From Planctomycetota bacterium (lineage in GTDB: Bacteria; Planctomycetota; Phycisphaerae; UBA1845; UTPLA1): a stretch of DNA of 64,000 nucleotides. Each line of letters begins with the position of its first letter. Positions within the stretch are counted from its first letter, which is position 1. The position numbers were made by a program, and so were the translations under genes. The stretch lies in contig JAATGM010000020.1 in NCBI GenBank assembly GCA_015654675.1, forward strand, positions 1 to 64,000, in the 5' to 3' direction. Under the pieces are notes generated by a model. It saw nothing but the letters and a program-made list of their open reading frames with translations, did not search any database and was not told where the DNA came from. Shown here one piece after another: positions 57,882-64,000 of the stretch.

Positions 57882-58616
57882 TCAGCGGCGCGCGGCCATT
57901 ACGATTCGCAGGACGTACCAGAAGAGCAGGGCTACGGACGCGAAGAGACTGAGCGATGCGGCCACGTAGCGGTCTTCCGAGTAGTGGTGGATGACGTTTG
58001 ACGTATCGTAGAGGATCGAGCCGCCGGCCACGGCGACCATGAGCACTGAAAACAGGACGCCGAGGGTGAAGCCGAAGATTGCCGAAGCGACGATGGCGAC
58101 CAGGGCGCAGATGCCGGACCAGATGAGGACTCCGCGGAGGAATGAAAAGTCCTTACGCGTACCAAAGGCAACCAGTGTCAGGCCCACAAAGCCGAGCAGG
58201 GTGCACATGGCGGCGATGCGAATCGCGCCAGGGACATAGGCATTCGCGATGTAGAGAAGCGGGACAAATATGATCGCCTCAGCGAGGACGTATCCGGCGA
58301 GAGCAACATACTGGGCGGGAAGAGACAGCGACGTATTGGCGACCATGGTGGCGAGCCAGCCAACGATCATGAAACCGCCGAGGACGGCAATCCACGCGGC
58401 GCGGCCGGCCATCATCTGGCCGATGCGGTCGGCGTAGCCGGCATTGAAGATGGCGGCTTCGATGCCGACGAAGGCGAGGATGGCACCGAGCAGGTGGAGA
58501 TAGGTCTTGACGATGAAGGCACTTCGGTCGGAGGTCAGAACGTGGGGAATCGCCGGATTGGCGTACGCCTCGCCGCTGCCGAAGACATCATCGCGTCGGT
58601 AAATGGGACTGCTCAT
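57882..58616 (-). CDS. Bax inhibitor-1/YccA family membrane protein
   Basis: 244 residues with seven hydrophobic segments. The C-terminal S-I-L-Y-D-T-S-N-V-I-H-H-Y and the aspartate after F-S-V-L-M ... are the family's conserved region; bacterial members form calcium leak channels. The N-terminal ~30 residues are soluble. It lies within a run of minus-strand genes and is followed by an exported PPC-domain gene. A hairpin lies 81 bases upstream of its start. Confidence 0.92.
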   Translation of the reverse strand: MSSPIYRRDDVFGSGEAYANPAIPHVLTSDRSAFIVKTYLHLLGAILAFVGIEAAIFNAGYADRIGQMMAGRAAWIAVLGGFMIVGWLATMVANTSLSLPAQYVALAGYVLAEAIIFVPLLYIANAYVPGAIRIAAMCTLLGFVGLTLVAFGTRKDFSFLRGVLIWSGICALVAIVASAIFGFTLGVLFSVLMVAVAGGSILYDTSNVIHHYSEDRYVAASLSLFASVALLFWYVLRIVMAARR

Positions 58617-58696
58617 GGGGCCGACCCTTTCGTGGTACAGGTGAATAGGTGCATTGGTAAACGCTTATATAAGATATCGGTGGTAAATGGGGAAGT

Positions 58697-58718
58697 CACG
58701 TTGCAAAAAAGCAACGTG
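58697..58718 (-). terminator. Hairpin between CpcT-like and BI-1 genes
   Basis: CACGTTGC (58697-58704) and GCAACGTG (58711-58718) form a perfect 8-bp stem with an A6 (T6 on the transcribed strand) loop. It lies 24 bases past the stop of the CpcT-like gene. The T tract is in the loop rather than after the stem, so termination is uncertain; it may act in the BI-1 leader instead. Confidence 0.4.
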
Positions 58719-58741
58719 GGACGCGACGGATGGCGGTTTGA

Positions 58742-59461
58742 TCAGCGGGGCTGCATTCCGTCGGGCTGGATGCCGGTTGGGGCGCCGGGGCTGGATGGCT
58801 CAGTTGTTGGGGGTTCGCTGGTGATTTTTCTGAAAACGTAAGCACCAAGGGTTGAGCCCCAGACCTGCCTTCCATCGTGATCGAAACCTCGATCCCAACT
58901 GCGTAGCGTGTCTGGGAAAACGGCGACTTCGGTGGTCGCATAGGTTGCGCCGCGGATGTCGCTGGAGCAGCCGGTACCGGACGTTCCGCCGGTCCAGCCG
59001 CCATCGGGCTGACGGGTCAGGTGAACGGAGCATCCCTCGCGCCGGCGGAGCTGATCGGGGGAAATACTGTTGAGGACGTACGGGTTTTTCCAGGCACCGG
59101 CGTGTTGGAGTGGGTCGTCGCGAAAGATGAAGACGACACACTCGACCTGGTCCTTGCCGCGCGGATGGACACGCAGGATCCGCTGGCGATATGGGCGATC
59201 GGCTTTGTCGGCGGCGGCCTGCTCGAGGTAAAGCCAGGGGCCGTCGGAACGGCTGGTCCAGATGGGGACGATGTGAAGCTTGATGAGGAAAAATCGCGAG
59301 TCGGAGAGGTATTGTTCGTGGTTGTCGAAGTCTCCGCACATCATGGTCTGGAGTTCGGCAAGCTGGCGATGTGTCGGAGAATCGTTGAGGCGACCGCCGG
59401 GATTCATGCAGCCGGTCAGTGCGGCGAGGGCGAGAAGAGCGAACCGGGATCGGCGGGGCAT
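58742..59461 (-). CDS. CpcT/CpeT (DUF1001) family lipoprotein
   Basis: ATG 59461 with CGGAG upstream gives 239 residues; the open frame further upstream is antisense-frame shadow of cysK. The lipobox L-T-G-C has its cysteine at residue 18. The body matches CpcT/CpeT chromophore lyases, with L-A-E-L-Q-T-M-M-C-G-D-F-D-N-H near the start, W-L-Y-L-E-Q-A-A-A, P-Y-R-Q-R-I-L-R, G-C-S-V-H-L and S-W-D-R-G-F-D-H-D-G-R-Q-V-W-G-S. In cyanobacteria these attach bilins to phycobiliprotein cysteines. A lipidated, exported form in a presumed non-phototroph must do something else, perhaps binding a tetrapyrrole or hydrophobic ligand. It starts 13 bases after cysK. Confidence 0.85.
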   Translation of the reverse strand: MPRRSRFALLALAALTGCMNPGGRLNDSPTHRQLAELQTMMCGDFDNHEQYLSDSRFFLIKLHIVPIWTSRSDGPWLYLEQAAADKADRPYRQRILRVHPRGKDQVECVVFIFRDDPLQHAGAWKNPYVLNSISPDQLRRREGCSVHLTRQPDGGWTGGTSGTGCSSDIRGATYATTEVAVFPDTLRSWDRGFDHDGRQVWGSTLGAYVFRKITSEPPTTEPSSPGAPTGIQPDGMQPR

Positions 59462-59474
59462 TGGGCGAACTCCG

Positions 59475-60512
59475 TCAACGGACAGCGGCGAAAGAATCGA
59501 AGCGAGTTTTCGGCGTGAGATAATCGTCGCGCGCGGGCTCGTCGCGGCAGAGGTCGGTGGAGAGATACTTCTTGTTTGAGTCGGGGATGATGGTAACGAC
59601 TGTTGCGTCCGGGCCGAGCTTTTCGGCGAGGCCCATGGCGCCGACGACGTTTGCACCGGATGAGATGCCGACGGCCAGACCGAGGCAGCGGCAGAGGGCC
59701 TGTGCCATGAGGATGGCGTCGCCGTCCCAGACATCGATGATTTCGTCGAGCTCGTGGAGCTTAACGATGCTCGGGATGAATTCGTCCGAGATTCCCTGAA
59801 TGCGGTGCTTGCCGACCTTGCAGCCGGTGCGGAGGGTGGGGGAGTTGGCCGGTTCGAGCGGGTGGACGGCGACTTTGCGGCCGTCGCGGCGGAGGTAGCG
59901 GCCCACTCCCATGACGGTGCCGCCAGTTCCGACGCCGGCGACGAAGGCATCGGCTTTGCGACCGAAGGCGGCCAGTTGCTGTTCGATTTCAGGGCCGGTG
60001 GCGACTTCGTGGGCTTCGACGTTGGCGTGGTTGGCAAATTGGCGTGGAAGGTAGCAGTTGGGGTTTTCGCGGGCGTAGGATTCGGCCATTTCGATCGAGC
60101 CGAGGAAGCCGCCCTGTTCTTTGGACACGGGGACGACTTCGGCGCCAAAGTTCTGCATGAGCTGGACGCGCTCCTGACTCATCCAGTTGGGCATATAGAT
60201 TCGGACGGGATGGCCGAGAGCGCGGCCGACGGCGGCGAAGGAGATGCCGGTGTTACCGCTGGAGGCCTCGACGATCGTGTCGCCGGGGCGGAGGTCGCCA
60301 GATTCGTAGGCGCGCCGGACGACGTGGGCGGCCATGCGGTCTTTGATGGAGCCCGTCATATTCATTGTTTCGTATTTTGCATAAATGCGATGGCGTCGCC
60401 GGGCGATCGTGTAGTGGATTTCGAGAAGAGGAGTCTGGCCGACGAGGGCTGTCAGGGCGTTGATGGGAGAGGCGGACTTGGCGCGCGGCGATGTGGTCGA
60501 CATGACAGTCAC
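59475..60512 (-). CDS. cysK: Cysteine synthase family PLP enzyme
   Basis: 345 residues (ATG 60512; ATG 60503 is an alternative). The PLP lysine lies in M-T-G-S-I-K-D-R, with S-S-G-N-T-G-I-S for substrate, G-T-G-G-T-V-M-G-V-G-R-Y-L for phosphate and I-P-D-S-N-K-K-Y near the end. This is O-acetylserine sulfhydrylase/cystathionine beta-synthase architecture without a CBS domain. It likely makes cysteine from O-acetylserine and sulfide. The CpcT-like gene follows after 13 bases and dinB precedes it by 36, suggesting one transcript. Confidence 0.9.
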   Translation of the reverse strand: MTVMSTTSPRAKSASPINALTALVGQTPLLEIHYTIARRRHRIYAKYETMNMTGSIKDRMAAHVVRRAYESGDLRPGDTIVEASSGNTGISFAAVGRALGHPVRIYMPNWMSQERVQLMQNFGAEVVPVSKEQGGFLGSIEMAESYARENPNCYLPRQFANHANVEAHEVATGPEIEQQLAAFGRKADAFVAGVGTGGTVMGVGRYLRRDGRKVAVHPLEPANSPTLRTGCKVGKHRIQGISDEFIPSIVKLHELDEIIDVWDGDAILMAQALCRCLGLAVGISSGANVVGAMGLAEKLGPDATVVTIIPDSNKKYLSTDLCRDEPARDDYLTPKTRFDSFAAVR

Positions 60513-60548
60513 ATCATCGTAACGACGACTTGGACAGCGGGCCAGTGA

Positions 60549-61037
60549 TCAGAAGAGCGGGTCGAAGCCCATGGCGCGACGCCATGCGGAGAGCTGGCCG
60601 AGGTGGAGCAGTTCGTGCGTGGTCATGAGATGGGCGAGGGCATCGGCGAGCGTTTTGATCGGCGTGTTGGCGAGGACGTCGACGCCGTGCGGCGCGGCGA
60701 GGGCGGCGGGGTCGGCCTTGAGGGCGAGTGCGGTGACGCGTTCGTGGCCTGATGCGAGGGACTGAAGGAGATCGGCCTTGGCGGGATATGGTGGTTTGAG
60801 ATCGGCGGGTTTGGATTTCATGCCGAAGCTGCGATGCCAGTCTTTCGGACACTCCAACGATCCGCCGAGTACGCGGGCGGCGTAGTCGGTACAGACGGCG
60901 AGGTGGCCGAGAATCCAGAGTGGAGTGTTGGCGCCGGGGAACGGCTGGTGATTGAGTTTTGATTCTTCTATCTCGGCGGCTTGGCGCTGTGCGTAGCCGA
61001 GGGCGAATGCGTAGAGCTTGGTTTCGATTTCGAACAT
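60549..61037 (-). CDS. DinB family protein
   Basis: 162 residues, a four-helix DinB/YfiT-type bundle. Metal-ligand histidines are in I-L-G-H-L-A-V (near 44) and T-T-H-E-L-L-H-L-G-Q-L-S (near 141 and 145). AAGGAG lies 7 bases before ATG 61037. Family members include thiol-dependent S-transferases (mycothiol or bacillithiol users) and stress proteins; the partner thiol here is unknown, though the cysteine synthase gene next to it is suggestive. Confidence 0.88.
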   Translation of the reverse strand: MFEIETKLYAFALGYAQRQAAEIEESKLNHQPFPGANTPLWILGHLAVCTDYAARVLGGSLECPKDWHRSFGMKSKPADLKPPYPAKADLLQSLASGHERVTALALKADPAALAAPHGVDVLANTPIKTLADALAHLMTTHELLHLGQLSAWRRAMGFDPLF

Positions 61038-61091
61038 CGTCCGACTCCTTCTTCAAATTGAGTCGGGGCGCGGAGATGGAGGTCGCCGTGC

Positions 61092-61107
61092 CGCCGACGT
61101 GTCGGCG
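61092..61107. other. Short inverted repeat upstream of dinB
   Basis: CGCCGAC (61092-61098) and GTCGGCG (61101-61107) form 7-bp arms around GT, 55 bases upstream of the dinB start and 34 past the hydrolase stop. It could be an operator or part of a terminator; no T run follows. Confidence 0.35.
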
Positions 61108-61140
61108 AGTATAGGGTCGTCAGCGGCGCGCGGCTGGGAA

Positions 61141-62208
61141 TCAGTGCGCTGCGGACTTAGACGCGGTTTTCTCGGTGGGTTTTGCGGCCCATGCGAGGAT
61201 GTCGTCGAAGACGTCCTGCAGGGGAGGGGAATTTTTCGGCGTGTTGGCGGGAGAGAGACTGTGGTCGCGGCCGGGATAGCGGCGGACTTCGACGTTTTTC
61301 TTGCCGTTGCGGATGAGATCGCAGACGAGGAGGTCGAATGATTCGACGGGGACGGAAACGTCTTCGGAGCCCTGGGCGAGGAAGAGTTTAGCATTTGTCT
61401 TGAGGAGGGAATCGACGGGCGGGTGAGCACAGAACGAGGCCCAGCGCTTATAGGCGTGGCCCATGAACAATTCTTTTTCATTATCGGGGTCGGCGAAGAT
61501 CTTGCGATAGTCGGCCTCGAGCTCCTTGACGGACGATTCAATTTCTTCGGGGCTCGCGCCGGACTTTCTCATTTCCTTGCGGCGGAGGCACATCAGATCG
61601 AAGAGTTGGGTTGGTCCGCCGCCGGCGAGGAAGACACAGTGCGTGACGCGCGGATCGGCCGCGGCCACGGCGGCGGCGACATCGGCGCCTTCAGAGTGGC
61701 CGAGGACGACGACGCGCGATGGGTCGACGTTGGGTTGCTTGATAAGCGCGTCGATAAGCAGTCGGATTTCGGCGACACGGTTTTCCCATGTCGCGTGATT
61801 TGCATATTCGGGCGAGGCGTCGGTCGCCGCGCCGGGGTTGCCCATTTCGCCGAACTCGACGCCGCGTTTTTCCGGCGTTGCGACGTGGAAGCGGTCGGCG
61901 GCGCGTTGCGCGAGGGCGCCATAGACGCCATAGCCGCGCTGGTTGCCCTTGTAGAAGAACTGGGAGTGAGCGCCCGAGCCGTCGACGAAGATCAGGAGCG
62001 GCAGGCGGCGTTCGAGACAGCCGGGTTTGTCGGCGATGAAGGCCGTTTGGGTGGAGCCGTCGGTGCGTGGAATGCTGAACTGGCGGAAGCCCTTGGGCAG
62101 TTTGGGATTGTCTGAAAAATCGAGCTTCCAGCTGGCGGGGGTGGAGGGCTGGCTAGTTGGCGAAGCAGCCAGGAAGGCGGACAGGGCGCAGAACAGTATC
62201 GCGGGCAT
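61141..62208 (-). CDS. Exported alpha/beta hydrolase (dienelactone hydrolase-like)
   Basis: 355 residues with a signal peptide ending F-L-A-A-S. The nucleophile elbow is L-G-H-S-E-G-A-D (GxSxG), the acid Q-G-S-E-D-V-S-V-P and the histidine G-R-D-H-S-L-S-P, in the order of an alpha/beta hydrolase. The cap region around 200-250 is helical and charged. It resembles prolyl-oligopeptidase-like or dienelactone hydrolases that act on esters or peptides. GAGGA precedes the ATG. It heads the minus-strand run ending at 57298. Confidence 0.85.
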   Translation of the reverse strand: MPAILFCALSAFLAASPTSQPSTPASWKLDFSDNPKLPKGFRQFSIPRTDGSTQTAFIADKPGCLERRLPLLIFVDGSGAHSQFFYKGNQRGYGVYGALAQRAADRFHVATPEKRGVEFGEMGNPGAATDASPEYANHATWENRVAEIRLLIDALIKQPNVDPSRVVVLGHSEGADVAAAVAAADPRVTHCVFLAGGGPTQLFDLMCLRRKEMRKSGASPEEIESSVKELEADYRKIFADPDNEKELFMGHAYKRWASFCAHPPVDSLLKTNAKLFLAQGSEDVSVPVESFDLLVCDLIRNGKKNVEVRRYPGRDHSLSPANTPKNSPPLQDVFDDILAWAAKPTEKTASKSAAH

Positions 62209-62386
62209 GGGTCTTCCTCATTCCAGAGAATTGCGCCCCCGAATGCGGGGCTTGCTCGAATAATCTGACGTAATCGGCGGCGAATTCCTGTCAGGAAATC
62301 GCGAAAAAGACGCTTGGGTACGCGAGGATGGACAGCGAGGATGGGCGGGTAGAATGCGGAGGCCTATCCGCACAGGAGATCTAAAC

Positions 62387-63247
62387 ATGCGTTGGGAAGG
62401 GATGCGCGAGAGCGAAAACGTCGAAGACCGGCGACGTAGCGGCACGAAGATGGTGGTGGGCGGGGGCGTCGGCACGCTGGTGATCATCATCCTTGGATTG
62501 ATCTTCGGCGTAGACCCGTCTGCGCTGCTGCAGTCGCAGCCCGGGGCGGGCGTGTCGGCGCCGTCGGCGCACGAAGGCGTCGATCAGACGAATGATCCGC
62601 GCGAGGACCGGCAGGCGAAGTTCAGCTCGGTGGTGCTGGCGAACACGGAGGACGTCTGGACGAAGCTGTTTTCGCAGAGCGGGAAGCGGTATGTCCCGCC
62701 GAAGCTGGTGTTGTTTCGCGGGCAGGTGGAATCGGCGTGCGGGTTTGCGAGCGCGGCAGTCGGACCATTTTATTGTCCGGGTGATTCGAACGTGTATCTC
62801 GACCTTGGGTTTTTCGATGAACTGGCGCAGCGGTTCAAGGCACCGGGGGAGTTTGCGGAGGCGTATGTCGTCGCGCACGAAGTGGGGCATCATGTTCAGA
62901 ATCTGCTGGGGATCAGCGATCGCGTGCACGCGCAGCGGCGGAGGATGAGCGAGAAGGAATACAACGCGCTGTCGGTGCGGATGGAGCTTCAGGCGGATTT
63001 TCTGGCGGGAGTCTGGGCGCATCATGCACAGTCGATGAACAATATTCTGGAGCCGGGAGATCTCGAGTCGGGATTGCGGGCGGCGAGCGCCATCGGGGAT
63101 GACAAGATTCAGATGCAGTCGCGCGGGTATGTCGTGCCGGATTCGTTCACGCATGGGTCGAGTGCGCAACGCGTGAAATGGTTTCGGCGCGGGTTGGAGA
63201 CTGGGGACATCAAGTATGGGGATACGTTTAATAGCCCCGATCCATGA
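62387..63247 (+). CDS. Neutral zinc metallopeptidase (YpfJ/KPN_02809 family)
   Basis: ATG 62387 with AGGAG upstream gives 286 residues. N-terminal M-R-W-E-G-M-R-E-S-E-N-V-E-D-R-R, then one membrane helix (~35-52), then a periplasmic domain. V-A-H-E-V-G-H-H-V-Q-N (His164, Glu165, His168) is the zinc site, and E-L-Q-A-D-F-L-A-G-V-W supplies the third ligand. Residues P-F-Y-C-P-G-D and Y-L-D-L-G-F-F are further family marks. Anchored in the inner membrane; physiological substrate unknown. Confidence 0.93.
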   Translation: MRWEGMRESENVEDRRRSGTKMVVGGGVGTLVIIILGLIFGVDPSALLQSQPGAGVSAPSAHEGVDQTNDPREDRQAKFSSVVLANTEDVWTKLFSQSGKRYVPPKLVLFRGQVESACGFASAAVGPFYCPGDSNVYLDLGFFDELAQRFKAPGEFAEAYVVAHEVGHHVQNLLGISDRVHAQRRRMSEKEYNALSVRMELQADFLAGVWAHHAQSMNNILEPGDLESGLRAASAIGDDKIQMQSRGYVVPDSFTHGSSAQRVKWFRRGLETGDIKYGDTFNSPDP

Positions 63248-63411
63248 GGGTTTTTCCTAAGAATGGGCCCCTTGGCTGACGATGCGCGCGATTGTTCGCA
63301 CGCTCGCGGGCTATTTTCTCTGTTTTTCCTTGTGGCGGCGGTTTGCGATGGCTAGCGTGCGCGAGTACGTGGTGTCACGCATCTCTTCCTCTTTTCACAG
63401 GAGGCAACGCC

Positions 63412-63711
63412 ATGAATCTCGTCAATCTTCTGATCAGTCTGGTGAGCGGCGCCGTCGGCGGAAATGTGGCCGGTGCGGCCATGAAGGACAAGAGTCTCGG
63501 AACGGCGGGCAATTCGGCGGCCGGAATTCTGGGAGGTGGCATCGGTGGGCTGCTTCTGAAGCTGCTCGGGATCGGGGGCGGCGCCGCGGCGGCCGGGTCG
63601 GGACTCGATCTGGGGGCGGTGATTTCAGACGTCGCGGGTGGCGGCGTGGGCGGCGCGGTGCTGCTGGCGATCATCGCGATGATCAAGAACTCGATGGCGA
63701 AGAAGGCGTAG
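63412..63711 (+). CDS. Small glycine-rich hydrophobic protein
   Basis: ATG 63412 with AGGAGG 7 bases upstream gives 99 residues; an open frame 40 codons longer lacks a site. N-L-V-N-L-L-I-S-L-V-S-G-A-V-G-G-N starts the protein; two Gly/Ala-rich hydrophobic stretches suggest membrane insertion or a glycine-zipper. Similar small planctomycete proteins are often annotated as hypothetical DNA methyltransferase-adjacent or surface proteins, with no known function. Confidence 0.7.
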   Translation: MNLVNLLISLVSGAVGGNVAGAAMKDKSLGTAGNSAAGILGGGIGGLLLKLLGIGGGAAAAGSGLDLGAVISDVAGGGVGGAVLLAIIAMIKNSMAKKA

Positions 63712-63729
63712 CGATCGATTATTGATCGC
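63711..63729. terminator. Possible bidirectional terminator hairpin
   Basis: GCGATC (63711-63716) pairs with GATCGC (63724-63729) around an AT-rich loop, between two convergent genes. Stem is only 6 bp and T runs are weak on both sides. Confidence 0.35.
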
Positions 63730-63740
63730 GCGTCATCCTT

Positions 63741-64000
63741 CTAATTGTTGACCGGGACTTCCTGGACCGGAGGCGCTGCGGGCTGCTGCGGCGCGGGCGG
63801 CGTGGTCGTGGTCTGCGCGGCGTTGGGAAGCGCCTCGACGCGGATCGTCTGGTCGACGGCCGACTTTGCGGCGTCTTGAAGTTGTGCGGGGGTTGGGGCG
63901 TTTTTGATCGCGTTGCTGAAAGCGGGGGCGTAGGTTGAGACGGACTCGGGAAGGATCTGCTGAATCGAGCCGGGGAGTGCGCTGGTTGGCGCGAGTTGAT
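63741..64000 (-). CDS. C-terminal fragment of a Pro/Gln-rich protein, runs off the window
   Basis: The minus strand is open from the window edge to a TAG at 63741-63743, about 86 codons. The end reads A-P-P-V-Q-E-V-P-V-N-N, preceded by runs of Thr, Pro and Gln and, further up, L-P-G-S-I-Q-Q-I-L-P-E-S-V-S-T-Y. Codon use is like the neighbouring genes. The N-terminal part lies outside, so no function is given. Confidence 0.55.
   Translation of the reverse strand, partial: QLAPTSALPGSIQQILPESVSTYAPAFSNAIKNAPTPAQLQDAAKSAVDQTIRVEALPNAAQTTTTPPAPQQPAAPPVQEVPVNN

Noticed and set aside
59462-60148. N-terminal extension of the CpcT-like gene to 60148
   Set aside because: It is an alternate frame of cysK; the lipobox and GGAG fix the start at 59461.

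Overview
The window looks like a chromosome segment of a high-GC planctomycete, most likely of the Phycisphaerae type. This is inferred from gene content, as no rRNA or ribosomal protein marker is present. The clues are six secreted proteins ending in planctomycete-style dockerin-like repeats, long runs of Ca-binding D-x-N-x-x-G-I-P-D repeats, an FGly-type sulfatase, futalosine-route menaquinone genes, a DUF1844 protein and a pilin-like C-terminal module. No tRNA, rRNA, CRISPR array or complete insertion sequence was seen; a transposase start is cut off by the left edge.

Layout. 1-2.1 kb is accessory: a transposase start and two probable lipoproteins, one with IPT/TIG-like folds and one HEIGH metallopeptidase. 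2.1-7.5 kb holds a secreted beta-helix protein flanked by two copies of a ~130 bp repeat, then an EmrA/EmrB-like efflux pair. 7.6-12 kb pairs an OPT oligopeptide transporter with an S46 dipeptidyl-peptidase. 12-14.6 kb has a ParE/antitoxin pair and an MFS-acyltransferase fusion. 14.5-23.4 kb is an array of three very large secreted proteases (one S53 sedolisin, two metzincins) that share C-terminal modules. 23.7-27.5 kb has mqnC, an unrecognised gene, a probable aminodeoxyfutalosine deaminase and a DUF1844 gene. 27.5-32.7 kb has a kinase-like protein, DacB (PBP4), and a degenerate receiver coupled to a GGDEF protein. 32.8-41 kb is a run of minus-strand secreted or membrane proteins including a repeat-rich propeller-like protein, a sulfatase and a Gly/His/Tyr-rich small protein. 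41.2-45.5 kb is a plus-strand cluster: a YchF-like GTPase, RimO, an FHA/zinc-ribbon membrane protein and an acidic zinc-ribbon protein. 45.5-53.3 kb has a dockerin protein, a CPBP protease, thioredoxin, an AbgT transporter, DnaE and an alkyltransferase-like protein. 53.3-57.3 kb has a GH10-like protein without catalytic glutamates and a secreted protein with a pilin-like C-terminus. 57.3-62.2 kb is a minus-strand run: an exported PPC/DUF296 protein, BI-1, a CpcT/CpeT-family lipoprotein, cysteine synthase, DinB and an alpha/beta hydrolase. 62.4-64 kb has a neutral zinc metallopeptidase, a small glycine-rich protein and a C-terminal fragment leaving the window.

How the genes fit together. Secreted proteolysis (S53, two metzincins, S46) with peptide uptake (OPT) suggests growth on protein-rich or particulate matter. 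mqnC and the deaminase belong to the futalosine menaquinone pathway. The least explained elements are the gene between mqnC and the deaminase, the CpcT-family lipoprotein, the catalytically altered GH10-like protein, the exported PPC-domain protein, and the protease array with its shared and locally homogenised C-terminal DNA.
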